A stretch of DNA of 64,000 nucleotides from Paraphysomonas bandaiensis (GCA_965644295.1 CBFFRP010000323.1:34778-98777), one strand, 5' to 3'. Positions 1 to 12,005 are shown, counted from the first letter of the stretch. Numbers and translations are program-made. The notes: a model not told the origin generated them from the letters alone.

Positions 1-1184
1 GGATGTCGATGCCAGATTGCAATGGTCTTGAATGACGCATAGTAATTTGACTTCGTAGAGACCTTTGTACTTCGTTGCTGTGGACCAAAAAATCCCCACC
101 ATCATCGTATACACGGGATCCATTCGGTTCGAATACGATGTTGCAACCTGAATTTGCTAGTTAGTTGATAGATATTAACGTTTTTGATGCATCCACAACT
201 AATTTGCACTTGTTGGTTAGTCCTAGCTTGCCGTAACCCAGGACGTATCTTATATAGTCTGTGTGTCTAATAAAAATTTAGGCAATTGTTATTTCATTAT
301 CTTGTTGTATTCACTTGTATAGTATACTATGTTAAGGGGTATACGTAAATTAGTTAATCTTAATATTTTTGGATACACACACACAACAACCTGTGTAAAA
401 TAATACAGCACAGAAATACATGTATGAGCTAATACCTCAGAGGTATGAGATGGTCATTGACATTTGACATGACATTTGAGATATTAAAAAGAAGACATAG
501 GGTTGTGACGCATTGTACAGAATCGAATTTATGTGTGAGTGATCATTGACAATTATTACCAGGTGAAATACTGTTCACAGTTGAGTTTTGCTGTTTGTGA
601 GCAATTAAAAGCTGTACTTTTCAACACTATTTCAGTTTCTCAGTTTCACACTATTACTCCTATCTTCTTAATACCTCAGTAGTTCATGTAATACTGTTAA
701 TTACTGCTGTATTCTTCAAGTAACGGTCATAATTCAAATATTCACGTTGATCATTTACTTTACCTACTTATAATTGATTCTGTAATCTTAATGTTGCGTC
801 GGGAATTCTTGTGTTATTTTATGATTATATTACGATTTCACTTTTATTTGACGAGAGTATCCTTTGTTCTGGGTGTCTCTAATCTATAAATCACTAACTA
901 TAAAGTTGACAATCAAATGGCATTGGCGGACACCTTTATCTCCTTACTCTTGCTCTTTGTTACATAAACATATCTGAAACATGGATTACTTCTAGATGCA
1001 ATGCGGAATAACGAATAGTAATCAGTTTGTTCGGGAAACTGTCCTTTGATGCCAATGCACCATTACGCTTGTAATATTTATGATGCTAATTAACACAAAG
1101 GGTAATTGGTGATTGAATATGATAAATACAACATTACTATCTCCAACAACATATTGGTGTGAATATCGAAATAGAAAACGTAAT
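1..1184. other. AT-rich intergenic region
   Basis: No open frame here resembles a conserved protein. The only structured piece recognised is one copy of a dispersed repeat at about 580-622, listed separately. Confidence 0.6.
580..622 (+). repeat. Dispersed repeat R1, copy 1 (LTR-start-like)
   Basis: Contains TTGAGTTTTGCTGTTTGTGA followed by GCAATTAAAAGCTGTACTTT. Related copies lie at about 4286-4331, 37630-37678 and 60328-60378. The last one directly precedes a Copia-type gag and begins TGTTGAG, so the family may be the left part of an LTR. Confidence 0.65.
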
Positions 1185-1574
1185 TTACTTCGCGTCGCCT
1201 CCTTTTTCCTCTTCGGGCACATCTGCTTCAATACCCGCCTACAAACCCTATAAGACTAACTCATTACCAACTAATCCGCCATACCTGATCCATTAATTCG
1301 GCAATTGACCTTTCAAGATCATCGATTCTGCTTCCCATTTCGTCAACTGCGTAACGATTCAGTTAAACACAATCATTTCAGCCGCTTGTTTCTTACTTCT
1401 GCCGATGATCGTTGAAGACATCTGGTTGAAACGGTTTTGCTGTCATACAGTCAGATTAACACACAGACAGTCATACGCAGTCTGCTCTACCATCTGCTCC
1501 AGTAAATTCTGGACAAAAATAGTCAGATCTTGAGAGGTCTCTGGTGTTGCATCGCCTGCTCCTGCGTCTGCCAT
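1185..1574 (-). CDS. HSBP1: Heat shock factor-binding protein 1 (HSBP1) homolog
   Basis: HSBP1 is a small coiled-coil protein that binds trimeric HSF1 and damps the heat-shock response; relatives also act in WASH complex assembly. Exons, in reading order: 1574-1491, 1439-1397, 1346-1285 and 1238-1185, joined by GT-AG introns of 46-51 nt, give 80 residues (family usually about 75). Residues 15-60 carry the family pattern: SQDLTIFVQNLLEQM, then NRFNQMSSTIIGRIDEM, then GSRIDDLERSIAELMDQ, a heptad-rich helix. The C-terminus is short and acidic (AGIEADVPEEEKGGDAK). Every junction keeps frame and the order matches animal HSBP1 end to end. It is divergent from the Trm10 gene across about 410 bp. Homology is clear; a regulatory role here is inferred from the family. 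Confidence 0.93.
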
Positions 1575-1985
1575 TGCTTTCTATAAAACACAACACGATA
1601 ATATGCGTAGCTACTCTGTTGGCGGGGGAGAAGAGGGTCTTGTTTGAATAGAGGGATTGAAACTATAACTGCGCTGCGCTGCGCTGCTGTATGCTGTGAT
1701 TATATAGTACTGTAGAGGTATACAGCGAGCCCTACACCTACAGCGAGCCCTACATTCATATACATACAACACACACACACACCTGCACCAGCACCAGCAC
1801 CAGCACCACTTGAAAACAACACAGCTTGAATTCACCGGTATACGTATCTGTATATGTCCCGCATACAGTACCGACCATGGAGTGTGGGTGCCCGGCGCAT
1901 ATATATGGACCCCTGTGTACAAGCACACACCACATAGAGAAATAGCCACACCATTCGTAACCTTGAGTCCAACCTATCGATAGTT
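1575..1985. promoter_or_regulatory. Shared upstream region of HSBP1 and Trm10
   Basis: This 411-bp gap separates two divergent start codons, so promoters for both genes should lie here. It contains a CAGCAC/CA microsatellite near 1768-1808 and a twice-repeated CTACAGCGAGCCCTACA unit near 1715-1755. No core promoter element could be assigned. Confidence 0.4.
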
Positions 1986-3246
1986 ATGCTATTCCCTCTG
2001 GACTCTTTCGATGTCGCCGAGGACCCATCAAAATGTAAGCCTGTAAAGATACTGAAAGAAGAAAAAAACAAACTCAAATATGAAGAGAAGAAAAAACGCG
2101 CCCTCGCTCGTCACAGAGCCCATAAGATGAAGAAACACGAGTCGATTGAGTCAATGAACGACGAGGCGAGGTTGATGTATATTCAAACTCAAAAGGAAAT
2201 TAAAAATCGCGAAAGAGAGAATGCGAAGAGGTCACTGGAGGCTCCTGTGAGAGTGTGTATAGATCTTGACTACATGGATGAAAACAGCGACAAGGAAATG
2301 CGCAGCTTAGTAGTCCAAGTGCGTCTGTCATATGTGGAGATTAAGCGAGCTTTGTCTCCTCTTTCTCTCCATTTGTGCTCTTTGACTGGAAAAATACATC
2401 GTCATCTGGCTGACCAAGGAGTGGACAATTGGTTCGTACATAGGCATTCTGAGACTGTATTGGACACTTTTCCGAGCCAAAATATTGTAATATTATCTCC
2501 TGATGCTGAAGAAGCACTTATGGAATTAGACCCTCTCAAGGTGACTGCCTCCTCAATATCTACGTAAAGTATATACTATGTAAAGGGTTATGTGCTCTCT
2601 ATGTGCATTCTTCACAGGAGATATACATTGGTTCACGATATACTTCTTATTGGCGATGTGTTTCAGGTATATGTTATTGGCGGTATAGTTGATCGAACCA
2701 TAAGAAAGCACATTTCGCTATCAAAAGCTAACGATCATGAGGTATGGGTATACATGCTTGACATAAGAGGTTTTTAGTCATGTCAATGCATTGAATTTCT
2801 TGTATAGGTTCAAGCGGTTAGACTTCCAATAAGAGAGTATTTTCCCGATTGTCCGAACACGGTTCTTAATATAGATCAGGTGCTTCAGCATATCCATGGT
2901 CTATTATCTAGAATTACATCTATCATACAGTCATGCATATGTCTTATTGCAGTGTAGCTATTTTCTTTACATAAGCATGTTTATACTGGTTGTCGACTAG
3001 GTCCTGCGATGTCTATGCGTCTACAATCATACCACTGATTGGGTAACCGCGTTACGAGAGGCTGTACCTGTTAGAAGGGCTATTCCCGGCCGTGAAGAGC
3101 GACAAAAGCGAGCCGATATGGCAACAGCGGACAACCTCGTTTTGGATACATATGTAACAAACAGAGACGACACGGTAGATGAAGAGGGAAATGAAGTGAA
3201 TACAGACAAGGAGGATGACTATAATGGCTGTGTGACAAGCGGTTGA
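1986..3246 (+). CDS. TRM10: tRNA (guanine-N1)-methyltransferase, TRM10 family
   Basis: TRM10 enzymes are SPOUT-fold methyltransferases that use SAM to make m1G at tRNA position 9. Exons 1986-2540, 2667-2741, 2808-2879 and 3001-3246 give 315 residues. All three junctions are phase 0; the introns are 126, 66 and 121 nt. Residues 25-75 are a Lys/Arg-rich helix, as in nuclear TRM10s. The SPOUT core follows: VCIDLDYMDE near 90, VQVRLSYVEIKRAL near 110, and the cofactor-loop motif VYVIGGIVDRTI at the start of exon 2. QAVRLPIREYFP and DWVTALREAVP follow, as in TRMT10A. The tail is acidic (DDTVDEEGNEVNTDKEDDY). Its length is typical of the cytosolic/nuclear TRM10/TRMT10A group, so the mitochondrial paralog is less likely. 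Confidence 0.93.
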
Positions 3247-4434
3247 ATTCCCACGGATAACGCAACAGTTCATTTAGAAGTAATAGTAACAATGGATATC
3301 ATCATCTACAGTTTTCAATGTTTAGCCATCAGTAGTTCTGGGCCAGAATACCCCTCACCCCATATTTTCCTATGAAAGAAAGACTATCAATGTGGCTGTT
3401 AGCGATGCTGATATATCGAATACGTCAAAATTTGACATCAGATATCAGACCCACCCATTCTGTGTCACTTGTTATAAGGGTTTCGCTCCTAAAGGCTTAA
3501 TATGTAATTATCCTTGTTTAACTGAAAATTTTATTTAGAAATAATGGAAAAAGGATCAGTATGTATTGCTTAATCTTCCCCCGAGTGTCATACAGCTATA
3601 CTATAAAATCACAAAGTAATTTGCTGAATTTTGGACTTTATCAATAATCAGCTTATTAAAAGTTTCGATAATCATCCCTCATCATCATTGCCATTCACTA
3701 TATTGACGTTGACACTACAACCAATCAATATTATATGATCTCAGATACACACAATCTTATACAGTCGATGCCCCATTCCAAGAGCGTGCCCTAGTAAAGT
3801 GCTAGTGTTGATTAAACTAAGTAACGTATAGATTGTTAATAAAATCCCGGTGTTTTCTTTGTGTGTCGGCATCAAGCATGCCCCGGCTAGAGGCTAGATC
3901 TACAATATACACTATACTTGCAAGCCCATATGGGATTACGAGAAACCCCGCGCATTTTAGGGGAGGAGGAAGCTCGGCCAATGCCGCCTATAATGAGTCA
4001 TGTATGGCCACGAGAAGCTTCGTGAAATCTTTGTTAGGTAATGGGAAGGTAAACATGGCCCTACTAAAATCTGAACGAATTTAAGTCTTGCATAGCTATG
4101 AGAAAGTGAGCACGGGTGGGAGGCAACAGAATAAGCAAGTGATCTATAGTACAGTTACGGCGATACACGGACAGGCGGGTGGTAGAATCAGCGCAAAATA
4201 TCGGTGTTATATGTGGTGTCCCAGCGAGCCTGCACTATGCATGACCACTGTCGGAATGGGGCAGGCGATATATCTCAGTCTCACTTGTTGCGTTTCGCTC
4301 ATTTGTAAGTAATTAAAAGCTGCATTTTAAAGTTTATGAATTATAACTGTTACTTAAAGAATATAGTACTTAAGACAGTGCTTATAGTCACAGGAATGTT
4401 GTTAACTTACCTGTACACATATCAAATGTAGTAC
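3247..4434. other. Intergenic region with a weak ORF
   Basis: AT-rich, but GC content rises between about 3880 and 4280. An ATG-started frame at 3878-4084 contains SPYGITRNP and RGGGSSANAA, which faintly recalls the amidase-signature GGSSGG region. A GTAAAC donor could join it to the open stretch at 4088-4312. No convincing family match was found, so it is not called as a gene. R1 copy 2 lies at 4286-4331. Confidence 0.35.
4286..4331 (+). repeat. Dispersed repeat R1, copy 2
   Basis: Shares GTAAGTAATTAAAAGCTGCA with the R1 family. Beyond it, the similarity to copy 4 continues (GTTACTTAAAGAATA near 4350), so the full repeat exceeds 80 bp. Confidence 0.55.
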
Positions 4435-5403
4435 TTAACAAAGACGAGTACATACAGGGCAGTTTCTCTTGGCAGAAGGCTGAGAATCATTAGCTCTTAT
4501 CCTCCGTCTTGCATTCATAAATTGTTTTACTGCCACAAAATTAGAGCCGTATGACCTATACTGGTCATTAGTTGGTGCCAAAAAAGCACAATCACATTCA
4601 CGACACCACGTAGCTACACCAGATCTGTGTCCTCCACTAAAGTTGTACTGGATGTGCCACAATCCTTTCTCATTTTGAAATACCACCAGTTTATCTACTC
4701 TCGATACATTAATTGCTTCAAAGTTATGTATGATTTCACCGTCTGTTTGTAGAGGAAACATGAGTTCCAGCAAACCATAGTAATTTGCTTCTCGTATCAT
4801 TTCCTGTAAATGCGCCTCTGACAGTTCAACAACGAAGTTTTCAGGATCGCGCAAAAAATTTAAAATATGCCTAAAATGCGTCCCATCACGGTCAATAAAG
4901 AAATACTTTTCATCATCCAATGGCAGGGAATGTCTTCCAGAAAACATAGCGCCTATCATTGTGTCAGGGAATCTTCTCAGTGTGGTAAGTGAAGTTGTGT
5001 ATCGCATTCCGCCAACGTCAATCTTGATCTGACTTGAAAACGTTTGAATATGTTCCAGCCTCTTTTTCTCTTCATTCCACTGCTCAATCTCCTTCTTCAT
5101 TTCATCGACCTCTTCTTGTGCGACTTCTAATATTTTGATTGCTTTAAATTCGGCATCTTTGGTCGTCTTAGCCGCCTTGGATTCGGCATCTTTGGTCGTA
5201 TTGGCTGCTTTGGATTCAGCATCTTTGATTTTTTTTCGTGATTGCTTCTCAGTTTCTTCAATAGTTCGCTCTTGCAGCTCCTTAAAATCAGATATCTCTC
5301 TCTTCAGTTTATCTTCTCTTGCTTTCAACTGAGTGAGAAGATCATCAAGACTCGACTTCAACTGATTAGCAGCATTCTCTGTCACCACATCCATATCTCC
5401 CAT
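4435..5403 (-). CDS. KCTD-type BTB (T1 domain) protein with N-terminal coiled coil
   Basis: A single-exon gene of 322 residues from the first ATG at 5403; the frame stays open to 5439 but has no ATG there. Residues about 10-120 are a charged coiled coil with an 11-residue repeat (DAESKAANTTK, DAESKAAKTTK, DAEFKA). Residues about 125-220 form a potassium-channel-tetramerisation-type BTB/T1 domain. It opens with IKIDVGGMRYTTSLTTLRR and continues with FFIDRDGTHFRHILNFLRD and EANYYGL, the KCTD signature. Family members usually oligomerise and many are CUL3 ubiquitin-ligase adaptors; there is no channel pore here. The Cys-rich tail (CRECDC, CPVCTRLC) could bind a metal. The partner is unknown. The lack of introns is unusual for this window. 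Confidence 0.88.
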   Translation of the reverse strand: MGDMDVVTENAANQLKSSLDDLLTQLKAREDKLKREISDFKELQERTIEETEKQSRKKIKDAESKAANTTKDAESKAAKTTKDAEFKAIKILEVAQEEVDEMKKEIEQWNEEKKRLEHIQTFSSQIKIDVGGMRYTTSLTTLRRFPDTMIGAMFSGRHSLPLDDEKYFFIDRDGTHFRHILNFLRDPENFVVELSEAHLQEMIREANYYGLLELMFPLQTDGEIIHNFEAINVSRVDKLVVFQNEKGLWHIQYNFSGGHRSGVATWCRECDCAFLAPTNDQYRSYGSNFVAVKQFMNARRRIRANDSQPSAKRNCPVCTRLC

Positions 5404-6927
5404 TTTAATATGCCAGTATTCTTCGTAGAGTTGTCTCACGTTAAGTTAGATGCAGTGATGCAAGGTATGAATCTGGGCGATGTTTGTATTCCACGCAGGT
5501 CCTTTTTTTGGATTGTTTGGTCCTTCTAGAGCTACACGACTACGTACTAATATACAGGTACACTGTACAGGTATACCGGTACACGATCGAACCCACAGTA
5601 TACAGCAGTATACCAGTATATCGTACTATACAACATGCAATAGTATTTTTCGATTAAAAACTTGGTGTTTTTTGCGGTGGTGTGGGGAAAAAATCAGCGG
5701 AAACCTGCGCTGCAAGAGGACACAAGAGCAGAGCCCGTATGCATGAGATAACTGGGAATAGAACTGGAGTCACATCACAAGGGAGGGGTACGGACCTCGA
5801 GGAAGAAGAACTGTCAGGTGATGTTGTTGGTGCAGTGTGTTGATCTGGATGTCGTGTGAAGCACAGAGAGGTGAGTCATTCCAAGATGATGATGATGATG
5901 GTGAGACTCACTCACACTTATATCTGTATTCACGATATAAGATTCTTAAGTAGTCGAAGGCATGAACGCATATGTATGTGTATACGTATGTATCTCTGCG
6001 GATGTTCACGAGCTCGAGCAGCCGATTCATGAGTAACTGCTGAAAACTAACTGTTTAAAGTAGCATCTTGGGGGCTAGAGGAGCAGCTGGTTGTATACCT
6101 AAGGCGACATAGTAGCAGAATAAGAGGTTGGATTTACGTATCGAAGGAAGGTTCTACCTGTTGAGGTATTCTATGAAATGCAATACTGTAAACTTCATAA
6201 TTAGAAGTCGTGAATACAGTACTTAATAACAGTAGTGGATGGGAGCACTGAAATGTTGTGAAGTTTATAAGACAATCCGAAATAAAGTGACTGTAATATG
6301 TGGTAAATGCTTAATAATATAAATTATTACTTGGCTGTACCACCGTGACCCATGCATGATTACACAGAACCCAGCCTATTCTGGGGAGAGGGGGACTCAA
6401 TGTCTTACTCGGTCTGTACGTATATACTTTCCTTTTCGGGATCCATACGTGTACACGCTCTATATGAGCAGTTGAGATGGCTGAGGGGTACAAGGGACAA
6501 TTTCTAGTGCATTGTCAGCATCATCATAAACACTTTTATGTCGCTATAATACTCTCAACTTAGATTGTACTCAATATTAATAAAAGAGACTGTTAAACTC
6601 CTTTTTGCACACTCAAGTGTAGAAGAAGTATAGTAGTATTCAAATGGTTTGTGCATACTGTGAGGTTGGTATCTGAGGCACCATTCCAAACTTCCACATC
6701 ATCCATCTCTTTTTGACCAGCAATCACGCAATCACCAGATATATCTTTGTACACCATCTTGTATCTGTATTTCATAGTTAGGAGCTCATGTTAAGCGTAC
6801 TCACTCCTACTGTAGCCTTGATATGTACTGACAAATATGTAGTTGTTGTTGACAAATAAGCTGATATTTTACTCTTTCGGAGACAGAAGCTGTTCACTAC
6901 CAGCTCGTTCGTTTATTTTGGGTTCCT

Positions 6928-7209
6928 CAAAGTTCAGAATTTTGAAACTTCAGACATAACTTTTAGTCATTTGTATGGGATATCAAATTAATCCTACCAT
7001 GATACAGAGTATCTAAAAATCGATTATTTATTATAGGTGTAAATATTATGATATAATAGTACTCTGCACTCACTGAAATTTAATTTTATCGGCTCAGGTT
7101 ACTATAATAAGTAATTGAGTTTAGATATAATATATCATGGTAGGATTGATTCGATATCCTATAAAAATGACAAAATGTTTAGTCTGAACTTTCAAAATTC
7201 TGAAGTTCA
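6928..7209. repeat. Fold-back inverted repeat
   Basis: The left arm, about 6928-7004, reads AAGTTCAGAATTTTGAAACT ... AATCCTACCATGATA. The right arm, about 7133-7209, is its reverse complement with roughly one mismatch in seven. The arms flank an AT-rich centre of about 130 bp. This is consistent with a fold-back element or MITE relic; no coding content. Confidence 0.7.
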
Positions 7210-7594
7210 TAAAAAAATGATGAAAATAGATTAGATCAGATCAATGAGTGCAGAGTTCGTTTATATGATTCACATGACGTCATTATTTTACTGAGGTGAG
7301 TTCATAACACTTTATTTAGACCATAATAGATGGAAGAACATATATATTTACCCCTGCTTATGTTTAGTGACGTTGTTGTTGAGAGTTTCCTCACTAATCT
7401 TTGGTGATACCTCGAAGGGTACGTGCATTCTGATAACAAGTAGGTACTGATATGCAACGTCACCGATGATGGCTCAGGGTAAGTAGTCTTTGTTTGGCAA
7501 TGCACTGAGTGTTTCAAGTGATAGTAAATGTCTTATATTATATCTTATAGTAGCAATAATAGGCGTTTAAGTATCAGAACTAATCTAGCATTGT

Positions 7595-7685
7595 AGTTTA
7601 ACTAAATAGTGCTTAATTCTGGTGTCCTACTATTTTAACGATACGAAATCTTCTTGTGCGTCATTGCAAGCATCAAGGTGCAACC
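7595..7685 (-). repeat. Repeat R2, partial copy (reverse)
   Basis: Carries TCCTACTATTT, TTGTGCGTCATTGCAAGCA and TCAAGGTGCAACCA. These are the reverse complement of the R2 3-prime end seen in full at 14.2, 43.0, 44.3 and 51.8 kb. Confidence 0.6.
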
Positions 7686-8448
7686 ATATATTGCCGTTAG
7701 GATTCTAGAATATTGCAGTGCATAGTACATACTATATATATATCGTAGGTATTCTAGTATTAAGTAAAACTCAACAAAGTGATGTATACTGTATACTATG
7801 GTATATATATAGCAACTAGCAACTGATTAAAGGTCAATGATGAACAACATCTGACGACAGCAGAAAATGATCTGGATAATATGTATAGTTTGACATGATG
7901 ATAGCTTATGTTATATGAATATACATAAAGATAGTGCTAAATTATTATAATCTGTTAAATCAGTTATCGTGAGTTGACTCAGTTCATAATGTCAAAACAC
8001 TAAACAAAGTCAATATCTTACAGTGAGCTCAATGACTAAATGGAATATGACTACCGATTAATGATACTTATAAGATGTTGTAATAATGGTATTGTTGGAA
8101 TGGTTAGAAAAATATTGCAATGTTATTGACAGGCGCAACCTTCTAACAATACTATTGCAATATAGTGCTTATCAGCCCTCTGGAGTAAAACTATAACACA
8201 ATCGATTTTCACAACATAATTCTGAATGTATTTGCAAATGAGAAAATAAAATAATTACCCACATTACACATGCCACATTACAGTTAGTCGCATATTATTT
8301 TATAAAATCACATATGACAAATGTTTATATAGAATCTGTTTTTAGAATCATAACTGAAGACTGACAAACACGACCGCGTCACACACATAATATTGACACC
8401 GTCAACTGATAGGGATGAAATGAGACAATTCTTGCGATACCAGAAGCT

Positions 8449-11157
8449 TCATACAAGCTCAACACCATTAGCATTAACTTGCTTTTCAGAGTTACTTTCG
8501 GAACCCTCGAGTGGCTTATAGTTATCACTTGGAGTGTCCCGTCCCGTAGGAGGAGCTGTTTGATCATGTTTGGGTGTACTGTCTACTGGAATGATTTTAG
8601 TCCGCGCACTATTGACTTCAGGTGTCACCATACGAAAACACTTAACAAAGGGGCGTAGTACCATAATTACACACGCAAAGTATTTGTAATACGGCTCAAG
8701 TCGTCGTTTCCATACTTTTCCCGCCTCGGTGCCATTAGAAGCCCATAAGTTGCCAATGGGGGCAACAATGTAGTAAGTCACAAAGAGAGCCACGAACATT
8801 GCTATCGGAAACCTTTTTTCCGGATGGTGACCACAAGTCTCCAAGTAAGAATCATCACTCTCAGTGCGGAAGTGAGTCAACAGGCACGTAATCCACTCAA
8901 TAGCAGACTCATTGTTTTCTACTCGCTTCTCTATAAAATAGATGGGACGCATTACAAAAATCAGGACGGGAAGTACTCCGACAAACAAAAATACTCCAAT
9001 GAACATTGTCCGATACGACTTCCATAGCTTTGAGAAAGACCCTGATACTGCAAGAGACACCTTAATCGTAGTAAAGACCACAGCAGCCGTTAGAATCGTA
9101 GCTACAGAATAAATAATCACACTAGGAATGTTACGAACGTTGAATAATTCGACGATACTTTGAGAATCCCAAGAGCAGTAGAGCTGAAAGTTAGTCCTTC
9201 CCACCATATCCGCACTCTGGGGGTATAGGATTTGGAAGAGCGTTAGAAATAACATCACAGCCCCAAACCCATAGACATAGATGTAGCGATATTTCTTCAC
9301 ACTTTTCGCCTCAAGAATCACACGGCACCATAATTCTGATGCCATCGCAAAGAACATGAAGTAAATAAAGTTGTCATAGAAAGCAAAATATATGGCCGAA
9401 AATGCACAGGAAAAGTCAAGTGGAGTGTCTCCAGCGTCTTCTATGGATCGGCTCTGATTGTTATCCTTGCATACAATCTCAAAGTCTTTCCTACCAGTCA
9501 AAATTAAACAGAACAGCACTGTGGTTGGCCACATAGCCCATAATATCGCAACTAGGAATGGATTTCTTTTATTCGGAGAAGTAAGAAAGTAGAGGTTATA
9601 GAGAGCCAATGAGAGTGTGACTAAGGAAAACCATTGCGTTGTGATCAGAAAATTATAGAGCATGTCAGATTCCTCATATGTGAATGCCCGGAATGGACAG
9701 GAGGACACACACCCGAAACCTATAGTTGTTATGTTAAAAGGAATTATAAAAATGTAGTGCAAGCATACAATACAAATAATCATTGTAAAATAGAGATGTA
9801 TATACACTTCATAGTAGTATCACTACTTAATATAGTGCATAGGTTTCAAAGCAAGTGTAACATACCATGCAGCCATTGCACCCTGTTTCCGTTGGGATCA
9901 TCAGGAACTACAAACGCATACGGGCATTCGGTTTTACCCTGAAAGGTAGTATTCATCATGTAATTCGGATCCGTTTCGAGTAACACTGGCCCCCATCCTA
10001 ATTAAATTAATTAGATTCATATGTTGTTTTATAGTATATATTATACATTACACGTACCGAGATCAACCGCAGCAATTGTCTGTGTGTCATTCGGAAACAA
10101 CGCCAAATTCCCAGCAGTGGCAGAACAATCCATTCCAAACTCAGGCACAATATCCAGGAAATCAGCACAGGTATCTAAAAACGTTGTGCATATTGATAGA
10201 TGTGGAAATGAAGGGAAAACGAGTGGTCCGAATAAAAACGATAATGCGAATGACTCTTGCGGAGCTGGATACATTAATCCACAAGCCATTTTTCTAAAAT
10301 CGGTTTGACAATCATCTTTCGTCATTAAAGGGAAGTTAGATATCCATTCAATAGCACCATATTCCACCATAGACTGTGCCACATAAGGTGGCAAGTATGG
10401 TGGTAGATTGGGATCAATACTGGATGGTGACGGCGTCGCAATGTCATCGGTCACACCTTGACAAATATTGCCAATGTATGGTTCTGCAGATTCTGCCACA
10501 AGGAGAGTATTCTATATAAAACATATGAATTAGAATATTCATAGATAATATGTCATATCACTCTGATGATATATAATATAAAGACAAAAGAGAGTACTAT
10601 CTACCTCTGTGTACGCCATGGCATTGCATTGATCAGGGTCATTCGAAGAGTCAAACAATTCGCTTGAACAATTCATAGCAGTTCCAAGATTCTCCATCCA
10701 CCCAGCACATGAAGATCCCAAATAAGTAGTGGAGTCGCAGAGTGAACGACAAGGACGCTGGTAGGGTAGTTCATCATCGCTTTCTAGATAGTCAACAAAT
10801 CACACTTCACAGGCAGTACCAGATATAAGCATACCTGTTGATACAGTGGGCTGATAGACAACAGCACAAACGAGACGCTTCATGTCAGACTTGCAGTCTG
10901 CCCCCAGAAAGGCCCACGAAGGGCTCATCATAGATATGGCCAACGCATTCAACTCATCTGAACGTATATACACATTAGCGTATACATGAAACCATAAGAA
11001 AGCGACCTGCTGATGAGCCTTCCGGAACAAAGAAATCATAATCGACAACACCCGAGCAGAGTGTGTATGGATTATAAGCATCTGGCAGCGTCTCAGACGA
11101 GACAGTGGCGATAAACCCCACCACAGAAGAGAAAACGAGAGAGGCGATACGAGTCAT
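8449..11157 (-). CDS. Frizzled/Smoothened-like seven-transmembrane receptor with two cysteine-rich domains
   Basis: Class F-type receptor of 769 residues. Exons, in reading order: 11157-11007, 10957-10835, 10783-10605, 10511-10058, 9997-9866 and 9719-8449; every junction keeps frame. A signal peptide (residues 1-21) is followed by a Frizzled-type cysteine-rich domain at about 30-150, with CKSDMKRLVCAVVYQP, PCRSLCDS, CAGWMENLGTAMNCSS and a final QCN. A second, more divergent unit at about 215-310 has CQTDFRKMACGLMYPAP and CTTFLDTCADF ... FGMDCS. About seven hydrophobic helices fill residues 350-700, starting with FLITTQWFSLVTLSLALYNL. The cytoplasmic tail is Ser/Thr/Pro-rich; no KTxxxW Dishevelled motif is visible. 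Such receptors occur in animals, Dictyostelium (Fsl) and some fungi. The ligand is unknown. Confidence 0.88.
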
Positions 11158-11690
11158 TATGATGTCGGATGAAATTATGATTGCTAACGGATGACATTCT
11201 AGCTAACACAGACATGGCCCCTGCCCTGAATCTCTGCCCTTGCCTCTGCCTCTGCCTTCGGTGTCATGTGAGTGGATTGAGGGACGGATATGATACACAT
11301 ACATATACATACATACATACATACATACATACATACATACGTACACACTGCTGTAGACAGACCTCTAGACATACCACTGTATACCATAGAATACAGCAGT
11401 ATACCGGTAGAGAGATGGAGGGCATCAACAGAGGTCTCTATTCAAAATACCTGGAATACTTTGGAATACCGCCTGCTCGAAATACAGTGGGAAGGAGAAG
11501 AAGAATACATACTGTATTTACAGTATACTGTGCGTTCGTTTCATTGTCTGTATGGGCATACCAGCGCAGTGTACTCCTGTACCTCTATAGCATATGCAGC
11601 CAACAGCATGCTGTGGTACACTCAGACAGAGCAGCAGTCATGATTATACTCATTCACTGAACAACAGCTAGAACACTAATTTGTATTCAT
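11158..11690. promoter_or_regulatory. Intergenic region between the receptor gene and the zinc-finger gene
   Basis: A 533-bp divergent gap dominated by simple sequence, with a (CATA)n microsatellite at 11299-11342. Long frames crossing it on both strands are products of the repeat. No promoter element can be assigned. Confidence 0.4.
11299..11342 (+). repeat. (CATA)n microsatellite
   Basis: About eleven tandem CATA units. The same motif on the other strand recurs at 45851-45908. Confidence 0.9.
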
Positions 11691-12005
11691 ATGGAATCTT
11701 CTGAGGCTACTTTCCAGAGACTGAAGCAAGACACAGGGATTGATTTCAATGCCCTGCGAGAGAAATACAAGAATATGCCCCGTGAGTGTGAAGAGAATAA
11801 TGGACAAGACAACTCACAGGAGAGCGAAGTGAATCGAAACAGAGATGCCTTAAAACAGCTGGACAAATATAAGGTGTGTAAAACCTGTCACGGACTTGGA
11901 ACAGTGACAGAGGTGTACAATCATTTTAACATTGAAACTAACTGTCCGGATTGTGATGGCGAGTGCATCATGCATCAGGAGATCCCTACACTAAATGCCC
12001 CGTAA
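11691..12005 (+). CDS. Small DnaJ-type CxxCxGxG zinc-motif protein
   Basis: A single-exon gene of 104 residues. The N-terminal two thirds is a charged, probably helical region (FQRLKQDTGIDFNALREKYK) followed by an acidic Asn/Gln/Glu stretch. The C-terminal third holds one zinc-binding hairpin: CKTCHGLGTVTEV, then CPDCDGEC, the spacing of one half of a DnaJ-type cysteine-rich domain. There is no J domain, so it is not a full co-chaperone. Single CxxCxGxG hairpins also occur in short eukaryotic accessory proteins; a specific ortholog was not recognised. Translation is supported by ATG context, intact length and strong motif conservation. Confidence 0.75.
   Translation: MESSEATFQRLKQDTGIDFNALREKYKNMPRECEENNGQDNSQESEVNRNRDALKQLDKYKVCKTCHGLGTVTEVYNHFNIETNCPDCDGECIMHQEIPTLNAP

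Larger units (their letters stand above)
5404..8448. other. 3-kb AT-rich intergenic region with inverted repeats
   Basis: Contains a fold-back repeat (6928-7209), a reverse partial copy of repeat R2 (about 7595-7685) and a TTGCAATA-rich patch (8095-8165) resembling the ends of the 23.7-25.1 kb element. A minus-strand frame at 6593-6775 starts with ATG and reads MKYRYKMVYKDISGDCVIAG. It has a possible GTATGC donor and could be a first exon, but no partner exon was found. No gene is supported. Confidence 0.4.

Noticed and set aside
121-140. GGTTCGAATACG, resembling a tRNA B box
   Set aside because: No A box or cloverleaf could be formed around it. No tRNA or rRNA gene was recognised anywhere in the window.
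11181-11660. Plus-strand 159-codon frame and its neighbours
   Set aside because: Centred on the (CATA)n microsatellite with no conserved motif.
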